64,000 nt of DNA from JASLDZ01 sp964244065 (GTDB lineage: Bacteria; Pseudomonadota; Alphaproteobacteria; Caulobacterales; Caulobacteraceae), in the NCBI GenBank assembly GCA_964244065.1, contig CAXTHH010000008.1, positions 1 through 64,000 on the forward strand, read 5' to 3'. Position numbers and translations under genes: made by a program. The notes under the pieces were generated by a model that ran no database searches, was not told where the DNA came from, and saw nothing but the letters and a program-made list of their open reading frames with translations. This document shows, in pieces, positions 52,696 to 62,147 of this stretch. Numbering within the stretch: position 1 is the first letter of the stretch; every line of letters begins with the position of its first letter.

Positions 52696-54288
52696 GTGAG
52701 ATTGCTGCAGATCGCAGGCGGCCTCGCCCTGCTGCTTTCCGCGGGCCAGGCGATCGCGGCCACCGTCACGCTCACCGTCCAGGCGCCCGCCTCCGCAGCC
52801 GCGCCGCTCTCCGGCCGCGTGCTGGTGTTCGCCAAGGCGCTCGCCGCGGGCGAAGCCAAGCCCGCCGAGGTGGACGCGGGCTCGTTCGACGCACGCGAGA
52901 CCGCCGTGGCGGCGCAGCAGGTGACCGGCCTCGCCCCAGGCGCCTCCGTGACCGTGGACGCCGACGTGCAGGCCTTCCCCAGCGCCTTCTCGGCGCTCAA
53001 GCCCGGGCGCTACGCGGTGCAGGCGGTGCTCGACCAGGGTGCGCCCTACAACTACGCCGGGCGCGGCGCGGGCGACCTCGTGACCGAGGTGGCGGAGGTG
53101 ACTCTGCCGGGCGCCGGCCCCGCGCTGCATCTCGGCGCGCCGCTGCCCGCCCGGGACCCGAAGGCGCCGAACCCTCGCGCTCCCGAGGCGATCAAGGCCT
53201 CCTACCCGCAGGCCGCCGCCGACATCCGCGAGCTCGATTTCGTCAGCCCCGCGCTGACGCGCTTCTGGGGCCGCGACACGCACGTGCGCGGCTGGGTGCT
53301 GCTGCCGCCGGGCTACGGCCAGGGCGGCGCACGCTTTCCGACCGTCTACTGGACGCACGGCTACGGCGGCGGCCTGGCGGGCGCCTACGACGGCGCCGTC
53401 GCACGCTGGCGCGACATGAAGGCGGGCGCCATCCCGCCGATGATCTGGGTGTTCCTCGACGAGTCCGGCCCCACCGGCACGCACGAGTTCGCCGACAGCG
53501 TGAACAACGGCCCGTGGGGCCAGGCGCTCACCGCCGAGCTGATCCCGCAGCTGGAGCGCACCTACCGGATGGACGCCAGGCGCTCCGGCCGCTTGCTCAC
53601 CGGCCACTCCTCCGGCGGCTGGGCCACGCTGTGGCTGCAGGTGCGGTATCCGAAGCTGTTCGGGGGCGCCTGGCCCACCTCGCCCGACTCCAGCGACTTC
53701 CACGACTTCACCGGCGTCGACATCTACCGCCCGAACGCCGACGCCTACCGCAAGCCGGACGGCGCGCCCGGGCCGCTGATCCGCGACAAGGGCCGCGTGC
53801 TCGCCACCTTCGAGGACTTCGCGCGGCTGGAGGCGGTGATCGGCCCCTACGGCGGCCAGATCAGCTCCTTCGACTGGGTGTTCTCCCCGCGCGGCGAGGA
53901 CGGGCGGCCGCAGCCCCTGTTCGACCGCGCCACCGGCCGCATCGACCCCGCCGTGGTCGCCTACTGGCGCGAGCGCTACGACATCGCCCACATCGTGGAG
54001 CGCGACGCGGCGCGGCTTAAGCCCGACCTCGACGGGAAGGTTCACCTGATCGTCGGCACGGCGGACACCTTCTACCTCGACCAGTCCGCGCGCCTGCTGG
54101 AGGCGGCGATGACGCGCGCGGGCGTGCGCGCCTCGTTCCGCTACGTGCCCGGCCGCACGCACGGCGACCTGTACGGGATCGGCGCCGACCGGCAGGGGCT
54201 CACCAAGGTGATCGCCTGGGAGATGTACGGCGTGGCCCGTCCGGGGGCGAAGCCGCCCGCCGACCTGCCGGCCGTCCCGGTCACCTGA
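52696..54288 (+). CDS. Secreted esterase, D-type enterochelin-esterase-like alpha/beta hydrolase
   Basis: I start at the GTG at 52696, which gives an immediate signal peptide (LLQIAGGLALLLSAGQAIAA). The frame is open upstream to 52555, but only through repeat copy C. The 530-residue protein has an N-terminal beta-rich region (20-180) and a PF00756-type hydrolase with the nucleophile Ser305 in TGHSSGGWATLWLQ, preceded by VYWTHGYGGGLAG. It probably cleaves an ester in the periplasm or outside. The substrate is unknown. It stands alone between dxs and the efflux genes. Confidence 0.85.
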   Translation: MRLLQIAGGLALLLSAGQAIAATVTLTVQAPASAAAPLSGRVLVFAKALAAGEAKPAEVDAGSFDARETAVAAQQVTGLAPGASVTVDADVQAFPSAFSALKPGRYAVQAVLDQGAPYNYAGRGAGDLVTEVAEVTLPGAGPALHLGAPLPARDPKAPNPRAPEAIKASYPQAAADIRELDFVSPALTRFWGRDTHVRGWVLLPPGYGQGGARFPTVYWTHGYGGGLAGAYDGAVARWRDMKAGAIPPMIWVFLDESGPTGTHEFADSVNNGPWGQALTAELIPQLERTYRMDARRSGRLLTGHSSGGWATLWLQVRYPKLFGGAWPTSPDSSDFHDFTGVDIYRPNADAYRKPDGAPGPLIRDKGRVLATFEDFARLEAVIGPYGGQISSFDWVFSPRGEDGRPQPLFDRATGRIDPAVVAYWRERYDIAHIVERDAARLKPDLDGKVHLIVGTADTFYLDQSARLLEAAMTRAGVRASFRYVPGRTHGDLYGIGADRQGLTKVIAWEMYGVARPGAKPPADLPAVPVT

Positions 54289-54369
54289 TCCGGGATCACT
54301 CTGCTGCATTGCAGCGAAGTCATCCGCCGCCCCTTGCGCTGGACCTGGGGTCAAGCTCTACACCCGTCC

Positions 54370-55887
54370 ATGTCCTCGCGCCGCTCCGGTTCGGATCTGC
54401 TCGGCGCGGCTTCGGCGACGGCCCTCGCCGCGCTGGCCCTCGCCGGCTGCGCGGGTTCCGGTCGGCTCTCCGTCCCAAACACGCCCTTGCCCACCGCCTA
54501 CGAGGCCGGCTCAGCGGCGGACGGGGCCCTGCCGGCCCAGGCGCTGGACCGCTGGTGGACGCTGTTCGCCGACGCCCAGCTGACCGCCCTGGTGGAGGAC
54601 GCCCTGGTCCGCGCGCCGGACGCCCGCTCCGCCTTCCAGCGCATAGAGGAGAGCCGCGCCCAGCGCGCGCAGACGCTCACCCGCTACAATCTGCGGGGCG
54701 ACCTCACCGGCACGGCGCAGGTGCAGCGCACCGAGCAGGACTTCGGCAGCGGCCTGGGCGTCGCCACCGGCGTGGGCGGAACGGGAGCCGGAGTCGGCGC
54801 CGGGACAGGCGCGGGCGGCGTCGGCGGGGCCGGAACGACGGGCTCCTTCTTCACGCCGGCGGGCACGCTCTACACGGGGGCGGCGCAGTTCAACGTCACC
54901 TACGAGCTCGACCTGTTCGGCCGCCGCCGCACCGCCAGGCGCGGCGCCGACGCCGACCTGGCCGCCGCCCGCTTCGACTACGAGGCCACCCGGGCGACGC
55001 TGGCGCGCGACGTGGCCACGGGCCTGTTCCAGGCGCGCGGCTACGCCATCCAGCTCGCGGACGCGCGGGAGACGGCGCGCATCGCCGGCGAGCTGGCCCG
55101 GGTGGCGCGCCTGTCCGCCGAGCGCGGCCTCACCTCCACCGGCTCCGCCGCCCGGCTGGAGACGGAGGTCGGGACCGCCGAGGCCGAGGTGGCGCGCCTG
55201 GACGCGCTCACCCGCACCTCCCGCCGCACCCTCCTGGCCCTGGTCGGACGGGGCGGCGAGCCCCTGGACGTCCTGCCGCTGGAGGCCGTCGCCGCCGCGC
55301 CTCCCACGCCGCCGGCGGTCACCCCCGGCGAGCTGCTGCGCCGCCGCCCCGACGTGCGCGAGGCCGAGGCGCGCCTGCGCTCGCGCGCCGCCACGCTGCA
55401 GCTCGACCGGCTGGCGCTGTTCCCCGCCTTCACGCTCGCGCCCGGCGGCCAGATTTCGCGCGTGGCCGGGACCTACGACCTGACCAGCACGGTGTGGACC
55501 GTCGGCGTCAGCGCGCTCCTGCCCGTGCTCGACCGTCCGCGCCTGCTGGCGATCGTGCGCGGCGACCGGGCGCGCGGCGAACAGGCGGTGGTCGCCTACG
55601 AGCAGGCCGTGCAGAACGCCTACCGCGACGCCGAGAACGGCCTGGTCGCGCTCGCCGCCGACCGGCTGCGCATCGCGCGGCTGACGGAGGCGGCGGGCCG
55701 CGCCCGCTTCGCCTTCGACGCCTCGCGCCGCGGCTACGAGCTCGGCCTCCTCGACCTCAACACCCTGCTCGACGCCGAGCGGAGCTGGCGGGGCGCCCGC
55801 GCCCAGCTGACCACCGCCCAGATCACCGCGCTCACCGACGCCGCCACCCTGTTCCAGGCGCTGGGCGGCGGATGGACTCCCGCATGA
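54370..55887 (+). CDS. RND efflux outer-membrane lipoprotein (NodT/OprM family)
   Basis: I use the ATG at 54370, which gives a lipobox (ALALAGC, Cys27). A TTG at 54334 would add 12 residues without a signal. The 505-residue protein has two OEP repeats: WWTLFADAQLTALVEDALVR, FNVTYELDLFGRRR, then LLRRRPDVREAEARLRSR and DAENGLVALAADRL. The insertion at about residues 130-160 is Gly/Thr/Val-rich. It forms the trimeric exit duct of a tripartite pump. The adaptor and pump genes follow with ATGA overlaps. Confidence 0.93.
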   Translation: MSSRRSGSDLLGAASATALAALALAGCAGSGRLSVPNTPLPTAYEAGSAADGALPAQALDRWWTLFADAQLTALVEDALVRAPDARSAFQRIEESRAQRAQTLTRYNLRGDLTGTAQVQRTEQDFGSGLGVATGVGGTGAGVGAGTGAGGVGGAGTTGSFFTPAGTLYTGAAQFNVTYELDLFGRRRTARRGADADLAAARFDYEATRATLARDVATGLFQARGYAIQLADARETARIAGELARVARLSAERGLTSTGSAARLETEVGTAEAEVARLDALTRTSRRTLLALVGRGGEPLDVLPLEAVAAAPPTPPAVTPGELLRRRPDVREAEARLRSRAATLQLDRLALFPAFTLAPGGQISRVAGTYDLTSTVWTVGVSALLPVLDRPRLLAIVRGDRARGEQAVVAYEQAVQNAYRDAENGLVALAADRLRIARLTEAAGRARFAFDASRRGYELGLLDLNTLLDAERSWRGARAQLTTAQITALTDAATLFQALGGGWTPA

Positions 55888-56957
55888 CCCGCCGCCCGCT
55901 GATCCTCGCCGCCGCGCTCCTCGCCGTGAGCGCCTGCCACAAGGCCGAGCCCGCCAGGCCCGCGGCGCGCGGCGACGCCCTGACCGTGACCGTGGCGCCC
56001 GTCGCCCGCCGCGAGCTCACCGGCGGGCTGGAGGCCTCCGGCGTGCTGGTCAGCCGCGAGGAGGCGGCGGTGAACACCGAGCTGAACGGCTACCGCGTCG
56101 CGCAGGTGTTCGTGGACCAGGGCGCGCAGGTGGCGCAGGGTCAGCCCCTGGCGCGGCTCGACGACACGCTGCTGCGCTCGCAGATCGCCCAGCAGCGCGC
56201 CGTCGTGCTCCAGCAGCGCGTGGCCGCCGAGCGGGCCGAGGAGGAGGCCGGGCGCGTGAAGGGCTTGGACAACGCCGGCGTGCTCCCCCAGGAGCAGATC
56301 GTGCAGCGGCGCCTGGGCGCGCGCACCGCCCGCGCGGTCGTGGCCGCCGCCCAGGCCCAGCTCGACGACCTGCTCACCCGGCAGAGGCTGATGACGGTGC
56401 GCGCGCCGGTGGCCGGCCGTGTGCTGGAGCGCACCGTCCGCCCCGGCGACGTGGCCAGCCCGTCGACCACCATGTTCCGCCTCGCGCGCGGAAGCGTGGT
56501 GGAGCTGAACGCCGAGCTGGCCGAGGCCGACCTCGCCAAGGTGGAGGCCGGCGACCCGGCCCGCGTGCGCCTGCCCAGCGGGGCCGAGGTGGGCGGCGTC
56601 GTGCGCCTGGTCAGCCCCGAGGTGGACGCGCAGACCCGCCTGGGCCGCGTGCGCGTGACCCTGCCCGTGCGGCCCGACCTGCGCCCCGGCGGCTTCGGCC
56701 GCGCCAGCTTCGAGGGCGCCTCGCACCTGGCCGTCGTCGCGCCGGAGAGCGCGGTGCGGTTCGATGCGGACGGCGCCTCGGTGATGGTGCTGGGCGAGGG
56801 CGACCGCGTCCGCCGTACGCCCGTGCGCACCGGCGTGCGCAAGGGCGGGTACGTCGAACTCCTGTCCGGCCCGCAGCCCGGCGCGCGGGTGCTGCTCGGC
56901 GGCGGCGCCTTCGTGCTGGACGGTGACCGCGTGCGCCCGGTGGAGCGCGCCTCATGA
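55884..56957 (+). CDS. RND efflux periplasmic adaptor (HlyD/MFP family) lipoprotein
   Basis: I use the ATG at 55884, which overlaps the previous stop. An ATG at 55872 would add four residues. The 357-residue protein has a lipobox (LLAVSAC, Cys18), a barrel-sandwich lipoyl domain (VFVDQGAQVAQGQPLARLDD, then VRAPVAGRVLERTVRPGD), an alpha-hairpin (RSQIAQQRAVVLQQRVAAER) and a beta-barrel domain (PDLRPGGFGRASFEG). It joins the pump to the outer-membrane duct. Its stop overlaps the pump start (ATGA). No regulator lies nearby. Confidence 0.94.
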   Translation: MTRRPLILAAALLAVSACHKAEPARPAARGDALTVTVAPVARRELTGGLEASGVLVSREEAAVNTELNGYRVAQVFVDQGAQVAQGQPLARLDDTLLRSQIAQQRAVVLQQRVAAERAEEEAGRVKGLDNAGVLPQEQIVQRRLGARTARAVVAAAQAQLDDLLTRQRLMTVRAPVAGRVLERTVRPGDVASPSTTMFRLARGSVVELNAELAEADLAKVEAGDPARVRLPSGAEVGGVVRLVSPEVDAQTRLGRVRVTLPVRPDLRPGGFGRASFEGASHLAVVAPESAVRFDADGASVMVLGEGDRVRRTPVRTGVRKGGYVELLSGPQPGARVLLGGGAFVLDGDRVRPVERAS

Positions 56958-59900
56958 GCGGCTTCCGCATCTCCGCGGCGGCGATCCGCAACCCGATCCC
57001 GGTGGCGATCTTCTTCATCGCCCTGACCATCTCGGGCCTGCTCGCCTATGGCCGGCTGCCCATCAAGCAGTACCCGAACATCGCCTTCCCGGTGGTGGCC
57101 GTCGCCGTGACGCAGAACGGCGCGGCGCCCGCGCAGATGGAGACGCAGATCGCCCGGCCGGTGGAGAACGCCATCGCCGGCGTCTCCAACGTCAAGCACA
57201 TCATGACCTCGGTCACCCTGGGCGTGTCCTCGACCACCATCGAGTTCGAGCTCGGCACGGACATGCAGAAGGCGACGGAGGACGTGCGCACCGCCATCGA
57301 GCGCGTGCGCGTGAACCTGCCGCCGGGCATCGACCCGCCCACCATCCAGCGTGTGGACATCGATGCGGCGCCGATCCTGACCTACGCCGTCTCCAGCCCG
57401 AAGATGGCGCCGCAGGAGCTGAGCTGGTTCGTCGACGACGTGGTCGCGCGCACGCTGCAGGGCCAGCGCGGCGTGGCCCAGGTGAGCCGCGTCGGCGGGG
57501 TGGACCGCGAGATCAACGTCACGCTAGACCCCGCGCGCATGCGCGCCTTCGGCGTGACGGCGCCGCAGGTGAACGCGGCGCTCTACCAGTTCAACACCGA
57601 CGAGTCGGGCGGCCGCGCGGGCGTCGGCGGCCAGGAGCAGACCGTGCGCGTGCTGGGCCAGGCGCAGACGGTCGCCGCCCTGCGCGACACGGTGGTCCCC
57701 GTGCCCGGCCGCTTCGTGCGCCTGCGTGACGTGGCCGAGGTGGGCGACGGCGCCGCCGAGCCCCGCGCCTTCGCCCGCCTGGACGGCCGCCCCGCCGTCG
57801 CCTTCCAGGTGAACAAGACGAAGGAGGCCAGCGACGTCCGGGTCGAAGAGGCGGTCAAGAAGGCTGTCGCCCAGCTCGCCAAGACGCGGCCCGACGTGCG
57901 TTTCGACCTGATCGTCTCCACGGTGAAGCAGACGCGCGACAGCTACGAGGCCACCATCCACGTGCTGCTGGAAGGCATGGTGCTGGCGGCCTTCGTCGTG
58001 TGGCTGTTCCTGAAGAACTGGCGCGCCACGCTGATCGCGGCCGCGGCCATGCCCCTGTCGCTGATCCCGACCTTCACGGTCATGTCGCTCTTGGGCTTCA
58101 GCCTGAACGTGATCACCTTGCTGGCGCTGACGCTGGTGATCGGCATCCTGGTCGACGACGCCATCGTCGAGATCGAGAACATCGAGAAGCGGATCGAGCG
58201 GGGCGAGAGCCCCTACCGCGCCTCGCTGATCGGGGCGGACTCCATCGGCCTGGCGGTGATCGCCACCACCGCGTCGATCATCGTGGTGTTCCTGCCCGTC
58301 TCCTTCATGGGCGGGATCCCCGGCCAGTTCTTCAAGGAGTTCGGGCTGACGGTGGCGGTGGCGGTCATGTTCTCGCTGATCGTCGCGCGCCTGCTCACGC
58401 CGCTGATGGCCGCCTACTTCCTGCGGCCGGTGTCGCACGCCCGGACGCCCGGCGAGTTCAAGGGCTTCTACCGCCGCGCGCTCGACTGGGCGCTGGCCCA
58501 CCCCTGGGCGTCGGCCCTGTTCGGAGGTTTCCTGTTCTTCGCCACCATCCTCTACGTGGGGGTGGGCGCGGCGATCGGGATCGTGCCGGTCGGCTTTCAG
58601 CCCGTGGCCAATCCCGGCTACCTCTACCTGAACATGGAGGGCCCGCCCGGGGCCTCGCGCCTGGCCATGGAGCGCGCCGTGGCCGACGCCACGCGCGTGC
58701 TGAAGGCCGAGCCCGACGTGGAGAAGGTGTTCGCCCAGATCGGCGGGGCCGGCGCGTCCGAGGGGTTCGGCGCGGGGCAGGGCGTGGACCTGCGCACGGG
58801 CACCCTGACCGTGGTGCTGAAGGCCAAGCGCGCCCACACCACCGACGGCTTCAAGAAGCTGGTGCGCCCCAAGCTGCGCACCATCCCCGACGTGCGCATC
58901 ACCACCCTCTCCGGCTTCGGCGCGGCGGATGTGGAGACCGTGCTCTCCTCCGAGAACGGCGAGCTGCTGCAACGGACTCAGCGCGAGCTGCAGACGCAGA
59001 TGCGCGGCCTGAAGCAGATCAGCGACGTGCGGCCCGCCCCGGCGCCGCCCGGCGTGGAGCTCGCCATCCGTCCGAAGCCCGAGGAGGCCGCGCGCCTGGG
59101 CGTGACCAGCCAGGCCCTGGCCGAGGTGGCCCGCATCGCCACCATCGGCGAGATCGACGCCGCATCCGCCAAGTTCAGCGAGGGCGAGCGGCGCATCCCG
59201 ATCCGCGTGCGCCTGCCGGAGGACGCGCGCGACAACCTCGCCACGCTCGGCCAGCTGCAGGTGCCGGTGGCGGGCGGCGCGGCCTCCGTGCCGCTGGCGT
59301 CGGTGGCCGACCTGTCGTTCCAGGCGGGACCGGGGCGGATCGTGCGATACGGTCGCGAGCGGCGGGCGTCCGTGCAGGCCGACCTCGCGGGCGCCAGCCT
59401 CGGCACGGCGCTGGGCGCCATCAACAACCTGCCCGTGATGAAGAAGCTGCCCGACGGCGTGAAGACCGCCGCCATCGGCGACGCCGAGGTGCTGGGCGAG
59501 GTGATCAGCGGCTTCATCGGCGCGATCCTCTCGGGCGTGCTCCTGATCTTCGCGGTGCTGGTGCTGCTGTTCCGCAGCTTCTTCAAGCCGGCCATCATCA
59601 TGGGCGCCCTGCCCCTCTCCATCGTCGGCGCGGTGATGGCGCTGACGGTGACGCGCACGGAGCTGGACATGCCCGTGTTCATCGGCGTGCTGATGCTGCT
59701 GGGGATCGCGGCCAAGAACTCCATCCTCCTGGTGGAGTTCGCCATCGAGGACGAGCGCGCGGGGCAGACCCGCCTGGAGGCGCTGCACAACGCCTGCCGC
59801 GAGCGCGCGCGGCCGATCGTGATGACCACCGTGGCCATGATCGCGGGCATGCTGCCCACCGCCCTGGGCCTCGGCGCGGGGTCGGAGTTCCGACAGCCCA

Positions 59901-60124
59901 TGGCGGTGGCGGTGATCGGCGGGCTGATCAGCTCCACCGTGCTCAGCCTGGTGCTGGTGCCGGTGATCTACCTGTTCGTGGACCGGTTCGAGGCCTGGAT
60001 CACGCCCCGCTTCGCCGGCCTCGTCACCCGCCGGCGGCCCGGAGACGACGCGCCGATCGGGGAGGGCGAGGAGACCCTGATCACACCCGCGCGCGCGAGC
60101 GACGGGCGCCTCGCCGCCGAATAG
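56954..60124 (+). CDS. RND efflux pump inner-membrane transporter (AcrB/HAE-1 family)
   Basis: The 1056-residue protein begins FRISAAAIRNPIPVAIFFIALTI and has the proton-relay Asp pair Asp401/Asp402 in TM4 (GILVDDAIVEIENIE), the second-half GIAAKNSILLVEFA, and the two large periplasmic loops of RND transporters. Length and twelve predicted spans fit the family. It exports drugs, solvents or other lipophilic compounds, driven by protons. Which ones cannot be told. The stop abuts that of the convergent small gene. Confidence 0.95.
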   Translation: MSGFRISAAAIRNPIPVAIFFIALTISGLLAYGRLPIKQYPNIAFPVVAVAVTQNGAAPAQMETQIARPVENAIAGVSNVKHIMTSVTLGVSSTTIEFELGTDMQKATEDVRTAIERVRVNLPPGIDPPTIQRVDIDAAPILTYAVSSPKMAPQELSWFVDDVVARTLQGQRGVAQVSRVGGVDREINVTLDPARMRAFGVTAPQVNAALYQFNTDESGGRAGVGGQEQTVRVLGQAQTVAALRDTVVPVPGRFVRLRDVAEVGDGAAEPRAFARLDGRPAVAFQVNKTKEASDVRVEEAVKKAVAQLAKTRPDVRFDLIVSTVKQTRDSYEATIHVLLEGMVLAAFVVWLFLKNWRATLIAAAAMPLSLIPTFTVMSLLGFSLNVITLLALTLVIGILVDDAIVEIENIEKRIERGESPYRASLIGADSIGLAVIATTASIIVVFLPVSFMGGIPGQFFKEFGLTVAVAVMFSLIVARLLTPLMAAYFLRPVSHARTPGEFKGFYRRALDWALAHPWASALFGGFLFFATILYVGVGAAIGIVPVGFQPVANPGYLYLNMEGPPGASRLAMERAVADATRVLKAEPDVEKVFAQIGGAGASEGFGAGQGVDLRTGTLTVVLKAKRAHTTDGFKKLVRPKLRTIPDVRITTLSGFGAADVETVLSSENGELLQRTQRELQTQMRGLKQISDVRPAPAPPGVELAIRPKPEEAARLGVTSQALAEVARIATIGEIDAASAKFSEGERRIPIRVRLPEDARDNLATLGQLQVPVAGGAASVPLASVADLSFQAGPGRIVRYGRERRASVQADLAGASLGTALGAINNLPVMKKLPDGVKTAAIGDAEVLGEVISGFIGAILSGVLLIFAVLVLLFRSFFKPAIIMGALPLSIVGAVMALTVTRTELDMPVFIGVLMLLGIAAKNSILLVEFAIEDERAGQTRLEALHNACRERARPIVMTTVAMIAGMLPTALGLGAGSEFRQPMAVAVIGGLISSTVLSLVLVPVIYLFVDRFEAWITPRFAGLVTRRRPGDDAPIGEGEETLITPARASDGRLAAE

Positions 60125-60433
60125 TCAGAGGGGCGTGGCGTCCATCGCCGCCGCCCGGCGGCCCGCGGCGTGGTTCATGATGCTGTCCATCGTCTGCGCG
60201 CACCAGAGCGCGTCGCCGGAGATCTTCTTGGCGATGTCGCGGACACCCGGAGGATAGGCTTCGCCCCCTTCCGACACGTCGGCCGAGAGCATGGCCACAA
60301 GGCTGAGCGCCCGCTCCAGAGCGGCCACCTGTTCGTCGGCGGCGGCCCGCGCCTCGGCCATCAGCCGCATGGCGCGGCGGTGCGCGCCCTCGGTGGGCGC
60401 GGCCGGCAGATAAGTCACGTCGGCCAAAGTCAC
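60125..60433 (-). CDS. Conserved-looking 102-aa soluble protein, unknown
   Basis: A GTG at 60433 has a clear GGGGAGG six bases upstream (the ATG overlapping it meets a stop at once). The 102-residue product is mostly helical (RRAMRLMAEARAAADEQVAA, KKISGDALWCAQTMDSIMNH) with Cys and Trp near the C-terminus. I recognise no family. The good ribosome binding site and codon use make it a real gene. Confidence 0.65.
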   Translation of the reverse strand: MTLADVTYLPAAPTEGAHRRAMRLMAEARAAADEQVAALERALSLVAMLSADVSEGGEAYPPGVRDIAKKISGDALWCAQTMDSIMNHAAGRRAAAMDATPL

Positions 60434-60491
60434 ATCAACCTCCCCGTGTGCCGTTTCGGCATGCGGGGACAGTTAAGCAAAGCTTGCGCCA

Positions 60492-60596
60492 TCAGGGCGT
60501 CAGGAACGCCATCCCGATCTCCAGGCCCCGGTAGAGGGCCACCGCGATCGCGCAGATCGCGCCGCCGACGGCGGCCACACCCAGCGTGTGCAGCAT
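60492..60596 (-). CDS. 34-residue hydrophobic small protein
   Basis: An ATG at 60596 with GGGAG ten bases upstream opens 34 codons: MLHTLGVAAVGGAICAIAVA followed by LYRGLEIGMAFLTP. One membrane span is likely. It precedes the 102-aa gene on the same strand and is below most annotation length cut-offs. I recognise no family. Confidence 0.4.
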   Translation of the reverse strand: MLHTLGVAAVGGAICAIAVALYRGLEIGMAFLTP

Positions 60597-60692
60597 CGTC
60601 TCACTCCCGTCCGGCGCCTCTGACGTGCGCCTCGACAGGGGGAGGATCGCGCCGATCCCGCTTTCTGACAAGATGGTAATGTAGCGGACCCG

Positions 60693-62147
60693 TCAGGCCG
60701 CCTTGAGCAGCGCGTGCGCGGCGGCCAGATCCCTGACGAACAGGTCGAATTCGCGCGCCTTCGAGTCCTCGTCGGGCAGGCGGAGCAGGAAGGAGGGGTG
60801 GACGGTCAGGAACCCCACGGCCCCGTCGTCCAGCTCGCCCACCACGCCGCGATTCCGGGTCACGGCCAGCGCCTTCCTGAACACCGCCAGGCTGGCGGTG
60901 GCGCCCAGGGCGACGACCACCCTGGGCTTCACGATCCGCCGCTCCTGGCCCAGCCACCAGTTGCAGGCGGTGATCTCGGTGGTGTTCGGCTTGGCGTGGA
61001 TGCGGCGCTTGCCGCGCAACTCGTGCTTGAAGTGCTTCACGCTGTTGGTGACGTAGGTTTCCTCGCGGGGCACGCCGGCCTGCTGGAGCGCCCGGTCGAA
61101 CAGCTTGCCCGCGGGGCCGACGAAGGGCCTGCCCGCCAGATCCTCCATGTCGCCCGGCTGCTCGCCCACGAACATCAGCGGCGCCGAGCGCGGACCCTCG
61201 CCGGGCACCCCCTGCGTCGCGTCGCGCCACAGGTCGCACCGACGGCAGACCTGGACGCCCGCGTTCACCTCGGCGAGGTTGGTGGCGGGCGGACCCCCGT
61301 CCACGGGCTCGTTGCGCTGCACCCGCACGGCCGCGCGCATGGCGCGGGCGGAAGGCGCGGTGGGCGCGGCTTCGACCATGGCGGCGGTCCTCCCCTGGGC
61401 TTCGGCGACCAGAGAGGGAATGGTCTCGGCCTCGGGAAGGTTCTTCCAGTACTGCGGGGCCATGTGCTGCTTCATCAGCCTCGGGTTCAGCCGGGCCGGA
61501 TTGAAGATGTTGCGGAAGTACGCCCGCCAGTCGTCCTCGGCCGAATCCTCCGCGGGCAGGCCGTCGGGCGCGCCGCCGGGGATGGCGGTGAGCTTCGCCC
61601 GGTCCCACACCACCGTCACGTAGGGGCTGGCGATGGTGAAGCGCACGTTCGCCAGCCGCCGCACGAAGAAGCCGGCGCCGAGTTCGATCACGTAGTGGGG
61701 CGGCTCGAACCAGGCGAAGTACTCCTCTTCCGTGGTCTCGTCCGCCTCCTCGTCCACCCGGCGGAAGCGGACGAAGGCGTGCATCTTGTGCTCGGCCTGC
61801 CGCACGCTCTTCTGCCGCGCCAGGGCGTCGCCCACGTCGGGGTCGGTCAGCAGGCCCAGGAGCTGCGGCTCGTCCCTCAGCCGCCAGAGCAGGCGGTACA
61901 GCAGGTCGAAGCGGTCCTCCCCGCGATGGCAGATCACCGCCTGCGCCAGGGCGACGAACTCGCGCGGCACGGTGAACGGCGCGCCGGCCACGGCCTCGGG
62001 CGGGGGAGCCCCGTCGAACAGCGCCGCCTCCGCTTCCCCGACGCTCCAGCGCACCGCCGCGGGCTCCACGCCGGCCATGCGCAGCGCACGGGCGGCGCGG
62101 CGCCAGCCGTCGAAGTCGGTGGGGGAGGCGAGGACGACCGCGGGCAT
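60693..62147 (-). CDS. udgX: DUF4130-UdgX fusion: radical SAM-associated protein and uracil-DNA binding glycosylase
   Basis: The ATG at 62147 overlaps the radical SAM stop (ATGA), giving 484 residues. Residues 1 to about 250 are the DUF4130/TIGR03915 domain (YRLLWRLRDEPQLLGLLTDP, FVRRLANVRFTIASPYVTVV, MAPQYWKNLPEA). From about 285 on is UdgX, a family-4-like uracil glycosylase: Cys pair CRRCDLW, FVGEQPGDMEDLAGRPFVGP, the UdgX-specific KRRIH loop (380-384, with His384 at the covalent-bond position) and VHPSFLLRL. UdgX proteins form a covalent link to the DNA after removing uracil. The fused partner probably processes DNA modified by the radical SAM enzyme, but its reaction is unknown. Confidence 0.9.
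   Translation of the reverse strand: MPAVVLASPTDFDGWRRAARALRMAGVEPAAVRWSVGEAEAALFDGAPPPEAVAGAPFTVPREFVALAQAVICHRGEDRFDLLYRLLWRLRDEPQLLGLLTDPDVGDALARQKSVRQAEHKMHAFVRFRRVDEEADETTEEEYFAWFEPPHYVIELGAGFFVRRLANVRFTIASPYVTVVWDRAKLTAIPGGAPDGLPAEDSAEDDWRAYFRNIFNPARLNPRLMKQHMAPQYWKNLPEAETIPSLVAEAQGRTAAMVEAAPTAPSARAMRAAVRVQRNEPVDGGPPATNLAEVNAGVQVCRRCDLWRDATQGVPGEGPRSAPLMFVGEQPGDMEDLAGRPFVGPAGKLFDRALQQAGVPREETYVTNSVKHFKHELRGKRRIHAKPNTTEITACNWWLGQERRIVKPRVVVALGATASLAVFRKALAVTRNRGVVGELDDGAVGFLTVHPSFLLRLPDEDSKAREFDLFVRDLAAAHALLKAA

Noticed and set aside
50341..54354. A 1337-codon open frame on the - strand
   Set aside because: It is antisense to dxs and the esterase, which have clear motifs. It shows only low-complexity residues.
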